Shown here: positions 1-8,370 of the stretch, piece after piece
Numbering within the stretch: position 1 is the stretch's first letter
Layout: every line of letters starts with the position of its first letter
Source of the DNA: Flavobacteriales bacterium
GTDB taxonomy: Bacteria > Bacteroidota > Bacteroidia > Flavobacteriales_F > PHOS-HE28
Length of the DNA: 64,000 nt
Reading direction: 5' to 3'
Assembly: GCA_016717225.1 (NCBI GenBank)
Contig: JADKGB010000001.1
Span: 310,001 to 374,000 of the forward strand
Notes under the pieces: model-generated
Seen by the model: only the letters and a program-made list of their open reading frames with translations
What the model was told of the DNA's origin: nothing
Databases searched by the model: none
Position numbers and translations under genes: made by a program

Positions 1-156
1 CCAGGGAGTACAACCTGTTCTTGCAGTCAGGTGATGGCCAATTGGGCGACCATGCCTTTCCTGAGTAACCGGTCAGATGCTTTTGTTGACCTCGAACTTA
101 ACGGCGGCACAGTCCACACCGCACGCGAGGTGTTACCCTCGGAGCTGATCGAATAA
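1..156 (+). CDS. Possible 3' end of an unidentified gene cut by the window edge
   Basis: Frame 1 is open from the first base for 51 codons and stops at TAA 154-156. The translation has a balanced, protein-like composition and ends in ...LPSELIE. I cannot assign a family. A minus-strand ORF of similar length overlaps it, so coding is not proven; it is listed because the region is otherwise empty. Confidence 0.25.
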   Translation, partial: PGSTTCSCSQVMANWATMPFLSNRSDAFVDLELNGGTVHTAREVLPSELIE

Positions 157-304
157 TTGGTCGGCAGGGAAGGGCACTTTCGACGAAGCTCGAAGGAGAT
201 TTCGCTAAGTCTCCTAACGGCAACATCTTCCTTTAGGTCATGTTCCAAGGAATGGGAAAATCACGAATGGATAGGTCTGGCATTAGCCTCACTAACGGCC
301 GCGC
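157..304. other. Stretch with no recognisable feature
   Basis: This stretch lies between the possible gene end and the G12 run that breaks the M1 peptidase. None of the three minus-strand frames continues the peptidase, and I see no hairpin or promoter here. Confidence 0.4.
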
Positions 305-1969
305 GGGGGGGGGGGGAGGACATGGATGCTTGAAGTGCCATTCATCGAAATAGCGCTGCATGCATGAGTCGAACTTCGCTTCGCCGAGAAAGGAGCGGAG
401 CTGATCGAAGATCAAGGCGCTCTTGGAGTAAACGGTGGTTCCATAGTCCAGTTCGCCGAATTCAGCGGAAGGTGAATCAGGCGGAGAGTCCCAGTTCCGC
501 CGCGCGTTGAAGCGGTATTGCAGTTCGTTCTGCTGGCGGTAGGTGATCCCCTTTTGCCGCGTGAGGAAACCCAGCGGTATCCCTTGCAGGTCCATCAGGC
601 GCTTGTCCGGGTAGCGCGTTTCCACGTAGCGCTGCTCGTAGAAGCTATTGATGCCCTCGTCCATCCACGGGTGGTCGCGCTCGTTACTGCCGAGCATACC
701 GTAGAACCAGTTGTGGCCCACCTCGTGCGCGATCACCACATCCAGGTCGAAGGCATCCTCGCTGTCGTTGATGATGGTGATCATCGGGTACTCCATGCCG
801 CCGCCCGCCGCCGTTCCACCGTCAATGGCCGTGCAGGCGCTGTACGGGTAGTCGCCCACCCATTGGCTGTACAGGCGCACGCTTTCGTTCACGTAGGTGA
901 TGGCGCTATCCCACACGGTGGCGTTCTTCGGCGTGAATAGCGTCCAAGTCGTAACAGTGTTGCCTCTCCGGGGGAGTGTGACCGAACCTTTGCGCACGAT
1001 GAAGGTCTTGTCCGCGAACCAAGCGAAGTCATGAACACGGTCCTGCTTGAATCGGATGGTCTTCACCTGCGCTGAACTGACCTTGCTGCTCGGGAAGGAA
1101 GCCCATTTGTTTCCACCGATGCCTTCTGCTTCCGTGAATGTGAGGCCAGCAAGCGAGTCCATGAACGCGACCTCTTGTGCGTTCTGCAATTCGCCCGTCG
1201 CGGCCACCACATAATTCGCGGGCAAGGTGATGCTCACATCAAAGCTGCCGAACTCGCTGTAGAACTCGCCTTGCGTGAGGTAGGGCATCGCGTGCCAGCC
1301 CTCACGGTCGTATACGGCGGGCTTCGGGAACCATTGCGTGATGTAGTACGCCTGCCCGGCATGGCCCAGTCGCGAGAACGAGGCGCTGGGGATCTTCACG
1401 TGGAAAGGCGTGGAGATCGTGATGCGCGCTCCGGGAGCGAGCGGCGCGGGCAGTTTGATCCAGCCAATGTCAATGTGTTCGGAGTGGAAACCCCAGGTCA
1501 GCTTTGTGTCGTTGCTGCGGAAGTCGAGGCTATCAATGAAGCCACGTTGTGCGGGCGTCGCGAAGTGGAGGCGAAAGTTGTTCTGGCGATCGAGTTGCTC
1601 GCACAGCGCGGTACTCTGGTCCTTGTAAGCGTTGGGCCATAAGTGTATCCATATGGTGTCCAAGGTTTGTGGTGAATTGTTCAGGTAGTCGAACTCTTCG
1701 ATGGCGAAGAGCTCGTGCTTCACGTCGTCCAAGCGCACGTTGATGCGGTAGTCGACCTGCTGTTGGAAGTACTGCGCACTGAGGAATGCTGGAGAGAGAA
1801 GGAGAAAAAGTGCTGTCGCAAGGGCTTTCGCGCGATTCCGGCTCAAGGCCGGAATGACAACGTGGTTGTGAGGGAGAGGGGCGCGGCCACCGCGCCCCTC
1901 TCCCTCACATAGTGTACTGTCATGCCGGACCTGACCCGGCATCGCGAAAGGGCCGCCGCCCATGTTCAT
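233..1969 (-). CDS. M1-family zinc metallopeptidase, C-terminus disrupted
   Basis: Secreted gluzincin aminopeptidase-like protein. The catalytic HEVGH is near residues 411-415, with the third zinc ligand Glu in WMDEG about 19 residues later; a GGGMEYP motif near 388 corresponds to the GxMEN substrate-recognition loop. The export signal (hydrophobic ATALFLLLSPAFLSAQ) only begins near residue 50, because a triple-hairpin repeat is translated ahead of it. The ATG at 1969 overlaps the TGA of the thioredoxin-like gene (ATGA), suggesting coupling. After ...YFDEWHFKHP the frame enters a G12 run and the remaining 30 or so residues do not resemble the family, so the normal C-terminal part is missing or misassembled. 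Family assignment is secure; the integrity of both ends is not. Confidence 0.85.
   Translation of the reverse strand: MNMGGGPFAMPGQVRHDSTLCEGEGRGGRAPLPHNHVVIPALSRNRAKALATALFLLLSPAFLSAQYFQQQVDYRINVRLDDVKHELFAIEEFDYLNNSPQTLDTIWIHLWPNAYKDQSTALCEQLDRQNNFRLHFATPAQRGFIDSLDFRSNDTKLTWGFHSEHIDIGWIKLPAPLAPGARITISTPFHVKIPSASFSRLGHAGQAYYITQWFPKPAVYDREGWHAMPYLTQGEFYSEFGSFDVSITLPANYVVAATGELQNAQEVAFMDSLAGLTFTEAEGIGGNKWASFPSSKVSSAQVKTIRFKQDRVHDFAWFADKTFIVRKGSVTLPRRGNTVTTWTLFTPKNATVWDSAITYVNESVRLYSQWVGDYPYSACTAIDGGTAAGGGMEYPMITIINDSEDAFDLDVVIAHEVGHNWFYGMLGSNERDHPWMDEGINSFYEQRYVETRYPDKRLMDLQGIPLGFLTRQKGITYRQQNELQYRFNARRNWDSPPDSPSAEFGELDYGTTVYSKSALIFDQLRSFLGEAKFDSCMQRYFDEWHFKHPCPPPPPARPLVRLMPDLSIRDFPIPWNMT
305..316. 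repeat. G12 homopolymer at the break point of the M1 peptidase
   Basis: Twelve consecutive G on the plus strand (C on the coding strand). Peptidase homology stops exactly here. It could be a slippage-prone contingency tract, a sequencing indel or an assembly joint. Confidence 0.9.
1835..1942. repeat. Composite element of three successive palindromes
   Basis: Hairpin 1: ATTCCGGC (1835-1842) pairs with GCCGGAAT (1848-1855). Hairpin 2: about 20 perfectly paired bases from 1867 to 1909 around a CCA loop. Hairpin 3: ATGCCGG (1922-1928) pairs with CCGGCAT (1936-1942). The whole block is read as codons of the peptidase between its ATG and its signal peptide. The first hairpin resembles dispersed repeats common in environmental bacteria; that resemblance is from memory, not a search. 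Confidence 0.85.
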
Positions 1970-3105
1970 TTGAACACCTCCGCCAACTTCTCTTCCAACG
2001 CCGGCCCACGTAAATTCTTACCGAGCACTTTGCCATCCTTTCCTACCAGCACGGTATAGGGGATGCTGCTAACTCCATACTGCTGCGCTGCAGCGTTGTT
2101 CCAGAAGCCAAGATCGCTCACATGGATCCACGGCAGGCCATCCTGTGCGATCGCTCCGGTCCAGGCTCCTTTGTCCCGGTCCAACGAAACACCGATGATC
2201 TCGAATCCCTTTCCCTTGTACTGGTCATAAACGCGTTTCACATTGGGGTTCTCCATGCGGCACGGTTTGCACCAGCTGGCCCAAAAGTCGATCAACACCA
2301 CTTTGCCTCGAAGGCTGCTTAGTGAAATTATTTTTCCATCCGGAGCAGGTTGGGCGAAATCGGGCGCTTCACTTCCCAATGGGATCAGGTTGTCCAAGCG
2401 GGCCATTTGCTCTTCTTGCGCTTTCATCTGCGTGGCTTGCTGTTCCATGCGACCGACCTGATCACGGAACCCGGTGTAGTATTCACTCTTTGGAATACTG
2501 GTCTTCAAGGCATCACGCACTTGTTGGAAAAGCGGCAGTTCATTCTGGATATTGAGGCGACTGACAGCGGCCAACACAGCCGGACTGGTCTTGTGCTCGT
2601 TCACGAACATCTTGCAGCGCTCGTAAAAATCGCCGTTCAATTTGTTGATGCGGTCGATGGCATCGGTGTCCGAACGGTCAGCGTTGATGCGCGTGACGAG
2701 TTCCTGCTTCTGCTCATCGAATTTTTTGGACTCCTTGAAGAATCCATAGAGGAGGTCACTGTGGGTGCTGCCTTCCACTTTCGCGGGATCGGAAAGTTTG
2801 CCCATGGTGGCTTCCACGGTCACGCTCTCCAAGCTGTCCAGGATCACCACGAGCATGTCATTGGGTGAAAGGCTCAACGCGTAGAAATCCAATGGCATCA
2901 CCGGTGCGCGCAACGAGCCTTTGCCAACAGCGTCCAGTTTCAGTGAGTCAATATGCACAGGCTTGTTGCCAGCGAACTTGTCGAGGTAGAGCATTTTGCC
3001 ACCGGCACCGCCAATAGTGGCGTTGATAGTGCGACTTGGATCTTTCGCGGAGCACGCGGTGAGCAACAGCAGCGCAGGGAGAATGGAACGGATCATCATT
3101 TTCAA
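1966..3105 (-). CDS. TlpA-like thiol-disulfide oxidoreductase lipoprotein with DUF4369
   Basis: Probably an outer-membrane or periplasmic lipoprotein: the N-terminus has a short hydrophobic stretch and the lipobox LLTAC. Residues about 25-130 match the DUF4369 domain that often precedes thioredoxin domains in Bacteroidota. Then comes a helical linker (about 130-230) and a TlpA/AhpC-type thioredoxin fold with the active site WCKPC near residues 277-283 and the cis-proline segment SIPYT. Such proteins reduce or exchange disulfides outside the cytoplasm. The start overlaps the gatB stop by 4 bp and the end overlaps the M1 peptidase start, so the three genes probably form one transcript. Confidence 0.85.
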   Translation of the reverse strand: MKMMIRSILPALLLLTACSAKDPSRTINATIGGAGGKMLYLDKFAGNKPVHIDSLKLDAVGKGSLRAPVMPLDFYALSLSPNDMLVVILDSLESVTVEATMGKLSDPAKVEGSTHSDLLYGFFKESKKFDEQKQELVTRINADRSDTDAIDRINKLNGDFYERCKMFVNEHKTSPAVLAAVSRLNIQNELPLFQQVRDALKTSIPKSEYYTGFRDQVGRMEQQATQMKAQEEQMARLDNLIPLGSEAPDFAQPAPDGKIISLSSLRGKVVLIDFWASWCKPCRMENPNVKRVYDQYKGKGFEIIGVSLDRDKGAWTGAIAQDGLPWIHVSDLGFWNNAAAQQYGVSSIPYTVLVGKDGKVLGKNLRGPALEEKLAEVFK

Positions 3106-4562
3106 ACGGATTCTTGTTCAAGCAAACGGGAAACAACTTCATTGGCGCGGCGCGGATCGGCCTTGCCTTTTGTAGCCTTCATCACTTCACCCATGAAGAG
3201 ACCGAGCAAGCCTTTGTTACCGGCGCGGAAGGCGATCACTTTATCGGGGTACTTCATAATGGCTTCACGCACCGCAGCTTCGATCACGTCCTCGTTCAGG
3301 TCGAGCAAAAGGCTGTTGGCAGTCGCCAATTCCTCAGCAGTGCCAGAGGAAGTCAACATCAAGGGGAACAGCTTCTGGGAAGCCAGTGTATGACTCACCT
3401 TGCCCGATCCGATGAGAGAGATCATGCCCGCAAGCCGTTCTGGGGTGATCGGGAATTCATTGATCGTTAGTCCCCGTTCGTTTACCCAGCCGCGCACATC
3501 ACCCATCACCCAATTCGCTGCGGCCTTGGCATTGGTGGTATGTTCCAAAACACCTTCATAGTACAGAGCTGTTTCCTTGTTGTCGGTAAGGATCTCCGCA
3601 TCGTAAGGGCTAAGGCCGAGTGCGGACGTGTACTTCTTCTTCAAGTCCCTGGGCAAAGGCGGCATCGATCTTCGGATGGCCTCTTTCTTCGCCTCCGAAA
3701 CCGTGAGCGGTTGGATATCGGGTTCGGGGAAGTACCGATAGTCATGCGCCATTTCCTTGCTGCGCATACCGACCGTGATCCCTTTCGGGGCATCGAATGT
3801 GCGGGTCTCCATGTGGATCGATCCGCCAGCTTCTAGGACTTCACTTTGGCGTTGTGCCTCGAATTCAATGGCGCGCTGAACGTTTTTGAAACTGTTCAGG
3901 TTCTTCACTTCGGTGCGTGTGCCGAAGGCGGTGCTGCCTTTCGGTCGGATGCTGATGTTCGCATCACAACGCAAACTTCCTTCCTCCATGTTGCCGTCGC
4001 AGACATCCAAGTAGCGAACCAAACGTCGCACTTCCACCAGATAATCGTACGCTTCTTGTGAGCTTCGGATATCGGGCTCGCTAACGATCTCCACCAACGG
4101 AACTCCTGCACGGTTAAGGTCAACAAGGGTGTTGAACGGATCAACATCATGAATGCTTTTTCCGGCATCTTCTTCCATGTGGATGCGCGTGATGTTGATC
4201 TCCTTTTCGCCGTTCGGACCATCCGGGATCACGATCTTTCCACCGGTACAAATGGGCGTTGTGTCCTGCGTGATCTGGTAACCCTTTGGAAGGTCAGGGT
4301 AGAAGTAATTCTTGCGGGCATAGTGCATGCGTGGAGCGATCGTGCATCCGCAAGCCAGACCCAAGCGAATAGCCAGGTCGATCGCCTTCTTATTGGGGAC
4401 TGGAAGAACGCCCGGAAGCCCAAGTGTAACAGGACTCACCAACGTGTTCGGGTGGTCGCCGTAGGCATTCGCATCATTGCTGTACGCTTTGCTACTGGTG
4501 AGCAGTTGAGCGTGCACCTCCAGGCCCACGACCAGGTCCCATCGTTCGTTCCAATGACTCAT
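3102..4562 (-). CDS. gatB: Aspartyl/glutamyl-tRNA(Asn/Gln) amidotransferase subunit B
   Basis: Subunit of the GatCAB complex, which converts Glu-tRNA(Gln) and/or Asp-tRNA(Asn) to the amidated form in the cytoplasm. The 486 residues match the usual length. The N-terminal half carries the GatB signature region (GVPLVEIVSEPDI, RCDANISIRP, TEVKNLNSF), and the C-terminal 150 residues are the helical GatB/YqeY tRNA-binding domain. gatA and gatC are not in the window, so the complex is encoded at separate loci. The downstream gene overlaps by 4 bp. Confidence 0.96.
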   Translation of the reverse strand: MSHWNERWDLVVGLEVHAQLLTSSKAYSNDANAYGDHPNTLVSPVTLGLPGVLPVPNKKAIDLAIRLGLACGCTIAPRMHYARKNYFYPDLPKGYQITQDTTPICTGGKIVIPDGPNGEKEINITRIHMEEDAGKSIHDVDPFNTLVDLNRAGVPLVEIVSEPDIRSSQEAYDYLVEVRRLVRYLDVCDGNMEEGSLRCDANISIRPKGSTAFGTRTEVKNLNSFKNVQRAIEFEAQRQSEVLEAGGSIHMETRTFDAPKGITVGMRSKEMAHDYRYFPEPDIQPLTVSEAKKEAIRRSMPPLPRDLKKKYTSALGLSPYDAEILTDNKETALYYEGVLEHTTNAKAAANWVMGDVRGWVNERGLTINEFPITPERLAGMISLIGSGKVSHTLASQKLFPLMLTSSGTAEELATANSLLLDLNEDVIEAAVREAIMKYPDKVIAFRAGNKGLLGLFMGEVMKATKGKADPRRANEVVSRLLEQESV

Positions 4563-5948
4563 TCAACGACTGGTCTTTGTAACACGTTGTGTGAGGACCT
4601 CTGAGCTATTTGATGCGCGAACCAAGTAGAGGCCATCGTTCAAACCGGAAAGATCCAATTCATACGAACCAACTACCGATCTGCTGCTCAACAATTGACC
4701 TGACGATGCAACGACATCAATACGCGTTGTTGCCGATGAATTCATGAGCGGGGTGATCCGAACCGCGCCATTGGTGATCGTTGGAGCGATACGAAAGCCG
4801 GGAGCAATGGATCCATTGGAAATATCAGTGGCAAAGTCCACGTCCAACACCCAGAGGCCGGTCTGCATGTCGCTTACCAGAACGTGGCCCGATGGAAGGA
4901 ACGGATAGGTTCCCCATGCTCCTCGGTAATTATCGGTGTTCGGCACCACGCAGGTGTCATAGAAGCCGAGCAGTGTGGGTTGCAAAGGATCCGTGGTATC
5001 CCATAACCAGTACCCATCATAGTAATAGGCCACATGCAAAAGGTTTCCAGTGAAGAACGGATTGTGCAAGATGGAAGTGGGGTGCACACCAGAAGTAAGG
5101 GTCGAGATCACATGAAGATCGGAGAGATCGCTCGGATCCACGAGTTTCAGCGGAGAACCATGGGTTTCATCCGCCATGGCGTATAGGGTACCATCGTCGT
5201 TCATCCAGCTGCTATGGTTGTATCCGGCTTGCGGATAATCCTCCAATGAGCCAAGCAATACCGGGTTCTCCACGTCGGTGAAGTCCACCACATGCATGCC
5301 ATCCTGGTCATTGCACCAAACGATGTTGTCACGCACGAAGCAATCATGAACATAACCTACAGCACCACCCCACCATGGAATATCCACCTCGCAGTTGGAC
5401 AGCAGCGCAGGTTGCTCTGGATCCGCAAGTGAATAAACGCTGAACTGGGTAGTTCCGCCACAGGTATAGAGCCGCGCGTTCACGGTGTCCACTTGAATGT
5501 TGTGCGCGCGCACCAGGAGCGACTGCGAATCGTAAACAACATGGACCGAATCGGGCAGGTAGTGCAGGTCCATGATCTGCAGTGAGCTTGAACCTTCGTC
5601 ACAAACCGCATAGAGATATCCCGCATAGGTTTTCATGTCCCTATGAACAACCCCGATCCCTGCGAAATTTCCTTGAACGAAATCCACGAGAACGCTGTTT
5701 GCGGCATCCGTAACATCGAAGATGTGTGTTCCTAACGAACTACCGAGGAAAGCGTATTCGTGACCCTCTGCCGCATAGCCCCACACGTCGTTGAACGGGT
5801 CATCATACACTTGCGCACCAACGGGGATAGTGGGGTCATCCCAGTGGAACAGTGAACGCACGTTCAGACTGTCCTGGGCCGCGATCGAGAAAGGCAGGCA
5901 GACGGTCATCGTGAGAACAGCCGACAGTAGAGATCTTGAATTCAGCAT
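4563..5948 (-). CDS. Choice-of-anchor B family protein with T9SS sorting domain
   Basis: Secreted protein of 461 residues. A signal peptide (LSAVLTMTVCLPFSIAAQ) is followed by LVIVD-type beta-propeller repeats (for example GTHIFDVTDA, DGMHVVDFTDV, GLWVLDVDFA), as in choice-of-anchor B proteins. The last 70 residues form a type A T9SS sorting domain ending ...GLYLVRASNSSEVLTQRVTK. The molecular function is unknown; it is probably surface-attached or released. Its start overlaps the end of the purine nucleoside phosphorylase gene by 7 bp, an unexpected pairing of functions that is more likely chance than pathway. Confidence 0.85.
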   Translation of the reverse strand: MLNSRSLLSAVLTMTVCLPFSIAAQDSLNVRSLFHWDDPTIPVGAQVYDDPFNDVWGYAAEGHEYAFLGSSLGTHIFDVTDAANSVLVDFVQGNFAGIGVVHRDMKTYAGYLYAVCDEGSSSLQIMDLHYLPDSVHVVYDSQSLLVRAHNIQVDTVNARLYTCGGTTQFSVYSLADPEQPALLSNCEVDIPWWGGAVGYVHDCFVRDNIVWCNDQDGMHVVDFTDVENPVLLGSLEDYPQAGYNHSSWMNDDGTLYAMADETHGSPLKLVDPSDLSDLHVISTLTSGVHPTSILHNPFFTGNLLHVAYYYDGYWLWDTTDPLQPTLLGFYDTCVVPNTDNYRGAWGTYPFLPSGHVLVSDMQTGLWVLDVDFATDISNGSIAPGFRIAPTITNGAVRITPLMNSSATTRIDVVASSGQLLSSRSVVGSYELDLSGLNDGLYLVRASNSSEVLTQRVTKTSR

Positions 5949-6754
5949 GATGCTACCAGTTCGCGCATGATCAACGTCAAGTTCGGTTCTGCTTTCTCAG
6001 CAACGCGCTGAACCATTTCATGGGTGGTCTTTTCGATCCGACCTTCAACTCCCATGTCAGTAATAACGCTCATGGCGAAGCACGGCAGGCCCATCTGGCG
6101 AGCCGCGATCACCTCAGGAACGGTGCTCATGCCCACGGCATCACCGCCGATATTCCGCACGTACCGGTATTCTGCAGGCGTTTCGAGCGTAGGACCCGTT
6201 AGGCCAACGTAGGTTCCCTGTTGCACGTTGATGTTGTTCTTCTGCGCGATCTCTTTTGCTTTTGCGATGAGCGTGTGATCATACGCTTCGCTCATATCCG
6301 GGAAGCGCGGTCCCAGTTCGTCAAGGTTAGGTCCAATGAGCGGATTTGGGAAGAGGCAGATGTGGTCGGTGATGATCATCAGATCACCGGTATCGTGCGC
6401 CGGGTTCACTCCGCCGCAGGCATTGCTCACAAAGAGCCGCTTGATACCGAGGAATTTGAATACACGCACAGGCATAACGACCTCTTGCATGGTCCAGCCC
6501 TCGTAGAAATGAAAACGGCCTTGCATGGCAACAACGGCTTTGCCTCCCAAATGACCGAAGAGCAATTTTCCGGGATGGCCTTGTACGGTACTCACCGGAA
6601 ACTCGGGAATGTCCTTGTAAGCGATCGCGAATTTGACATCGATCTCCTTACCAAGTCCGCTAAGGCCCGTGCCAAGGATGATCCCCGTCTCCGGCTCGAA
6701 ACCGTTGGTAGCCTTCTTCAGGTGATCAGCGATTCGCTTTATGCGTTGCAACAT
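5942..6754 (-). CDS. Purine nucleoside phosphorylase, trimeric type
   Basis: Cytosolic enzyme splitting purine nucleosides with phosphate to base and ribose-1-phosphate (purine salvage). The 270 residues fit the class I trimeric family. Visible motifs: GTGLSGLG near the N-terminus (phosphate loop), QGRFHFYEG, NACGGVNP, the family signature around LTGPTLETPAEYR, and AVGMSTVPEVI with the base-contacting segment FAMSVITDMG. The start overlaps the end of lpxK by 29 bp; MLQRIKRIADHL is a reasonable N-terminus. Confidence 0.94.
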   Translation of the reverse strand: MLQRIKRIADHLKKATNGFEPETGIILGTGLSGLGKEIDVKFAIAYKDIPEFPVSTVQGHPGKLLFGHLGGKAVVAMQGRFHFYEGWTMQEVVMPVRVFKFLGIKRLFVSNACGGVNPAHDTGDLMIITDHICLFPNPLIGPNLDELGPRFPDMSEAYDHTLIAKAKEIAQKNNINVQQGTYVGLTGPTLETPAEYRYVRNIGGDAVGMSTVPEVIAARQMGLPCFAMSVITDMGVEGRIEKTTHEMVQRVAEKAEPNLTLIMRELVASC

Positions 6755-7805
6755 GGGAGCGGAGTAGAGCGGAAAAAAGGTGTGGTTCGTTCAGTATTTC
6801 GGCCTTTACACTGATCACCGCGATCGGGATGTCTTCCATCGGTCCGTCCAATAGCGCAGGCCCCAATCGGGCCGCATCCTTTTCCGTAGTGATCAACGTT
6901 CCGGGTTTTTGACCCGGAATTTCTGGGCCGACGAAAGTAGCAAAGCGGGAGGCGATCCGAGTTTCGTCCGTTGCGGAAAAGACGTGGTGGTCGGAGAAGA
7001 CCATATGCTCAACCGTTCCGAAAAGTGTGCGCACATGCTGCAGCAATTGCGAGGGATCAGCTATGCCGGTGACCAGAAAGGCCGAAGTGTTGGGGCCTAC
7101 AGGCACTTTCATCGTGCTATCCTGAAGAGAACGTGGGTCAGCGTACGTAAGGCCGCTGAAGAAAAGAGGTTGTTCCGGTCGTAGGTTCAACCGTACGCGC
7201 CAGCGGTTCTGATCCGCCTTGGATGGCAATTGTGGACACTTGGTCACCACCACGGCGTCAGCGGAACGGGCACGGCTTGGCAGGTCGCGCAAGTTGCCAG
7301 CAGGAAGAAGATGGTCTTTGAACCAAGGCTTTTGCCAAGTGGTGAGTACGATATTCAACGAGGCCTTCAGCTTTCGATGCTGAAAGGCGTCATCGAGGAT
7401 AACGGCCTTTACTTCGGGAGCGACCTTGCGGATCGCTTCCATGCTTGCTACGCGGTCCGCGCCAACGAATACCCGAACACCGCTGAACTTCCGTTTCAGC
7501 ATAAGCGGTTCGTCTCCTGCAATACGTGCGTGGTCCTCGCGATTAACCTCATGGAATCCTTCGCCATCACGGCCATATCCTCTGCTAAGCGTGGCTAATG
7601 GGCCATGGTCCATTAATATGCGCAACGCCAATTCGACATGTGGCGTTTTACCTGTTCCACCCAGCACCACATTGCCGACCACGATCGAAGGCAACTCGGA
7701 TACTTCACTCTTTTTCAGCCCCGAATCGTAGAGGAAATGTCGGATGCGAAGAATGATCCCGAACAACCAGGAGAAAGGAAGGAGCAACAGGCGCAGTGAT
7801 GCCAT
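6726..7805 (-). CDS. lpxK: Tetraacyldisaccharide 4'-kinase (lipid A kinase)
   Basis: Phosphorylates the 4' position of the tetraacyl-disaccharide 1-phosphate precursor to give lipid IVA, at the inner face of the cytoplasmic membrane. The N-terminus has a hydrophobic anchor (LLLLPFSWLFGIILRI), followed by the Walker A motif GGTGKTPH, the motif LSRGYGRDGEG and the DDAFQHR segment typical of LpxK. The ATG at 7805 (MASLRLLLLP) is preferred over the one 15 bases upstream, which only adds a proline-rich pentapeptide. It shows that the organism makes lipid A. Confidence 0.94.
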   Translation of the reverse strand: MASLRLLLLPFSWLFGIILRIRHFLYDSGLKKSEVSELPSIVVGNVVLGGTGKTPHVELALRILMDHGPLATLSRGYGRDGEGFHEVNREDHARIAGDEPLMLKRKFSGVRVFVGADRVASMEAIRKVAPEVKAVILDDAFQHRKLKASLNIVLTTWQKPWFKDHLLPAGNLRDLPSRARSADAVVVTKCPQLPSKADQNRWRVRLNLRPEQPLFFSGLTYADPRSLQDSTMKVPVGPNTSAFLVTGIADPSQLLQHVRTLFGTVEHMVFSDHHVFSATDETRIASRFATFVGPEIPGQKPGTLITTEKDAARLGPALLDGPMEDIPIAVISVKAEILNEPHLFSALLRSHVATHKANR

Positions 7806-7955
7806 GGGCGGTGGCGTCAAAGATGCATTCCATGTTTGTTCATAGAGTGAAGGATTTTACGGTTGTTCGCCTGGAAAGAGTTGTTTGGAGGAAATAGTTT
7901 TCATCAAATGGGGTCCCAGTGATTCGATAGTATACTTTTCAAAAAACTCAACCCA

Positions 7956-8369
7956 ATGAAATACCCCCCCCTCCCCCGTGTCACCTCGGTGATGCTTCTG
8001 TTGGCCGCTTCTTTATTCTTTAGCGCACTAGCATCAAGTGCGAATGCTCAAGCCGTTCAAGTCGGTTCAGACTTTTGCAACTGGTATGTGCGAGCTACCT
8101 ATGATTCGGGTACTTGTGCGGCCCCGGGTGGGGCATCAATTACCGCCTGTCAGCAAGTTAATAAATCTAATACGCCCACCTTCAATCCACCGGTGGGTTT
8201 TCCCCCACTCCGATCGCTCGAAGCGTTTTGTTCTGCCGCCGATTGTGCCGGGAATACAAACCTCAAAATACTGTGGGCGTGCGGAGGAGGAGGTTTTGCA
8301 GGAGAGTGTTGCGGGACAAATATGACTTTCAACGGCACCGCAGCTCAGGGAGGTTTCCGCATTTACTAG
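7956..8369 (+). CDS. Small secreted cysteine-rich protein of unknown function
   Basis: 137 residues. The N-terminal signal peptide (VMLLLAASLFFSALASSANAQ) has an Ala-x-Ala-like cleavage site. The mature part of about 105 residues has eight cysteines, including a CC pair near the C-terminus (GGGGFAGECCGTN), consistent with disulfide bonding outside the cell. I recognise no family. The next gene starts one base after this stop, so the two are probably co-transcribed. The first codons include a C7 run. Confidence 0.65.
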   Translation: MKYPPLPRVTSVMLLLAASLFFSALASSANAQAVQVGSDFCNWYVRATYDSGTCAAPGGASITACQQVNKSNTPTFNPPVGFPPLRSLEAFCSAADCAGNTNLKILWACGGGGFAGECCGTNMTFNGTAAQGGFRIY

Positions 8370-8370
8370 C

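Noticed and set aside
27..248. 73-codon minus-strand ORF at the window edge
   Set aside because: No recognisable feature; it overlaps an equally plausible plus-strand frame, and neither can be confirmed.
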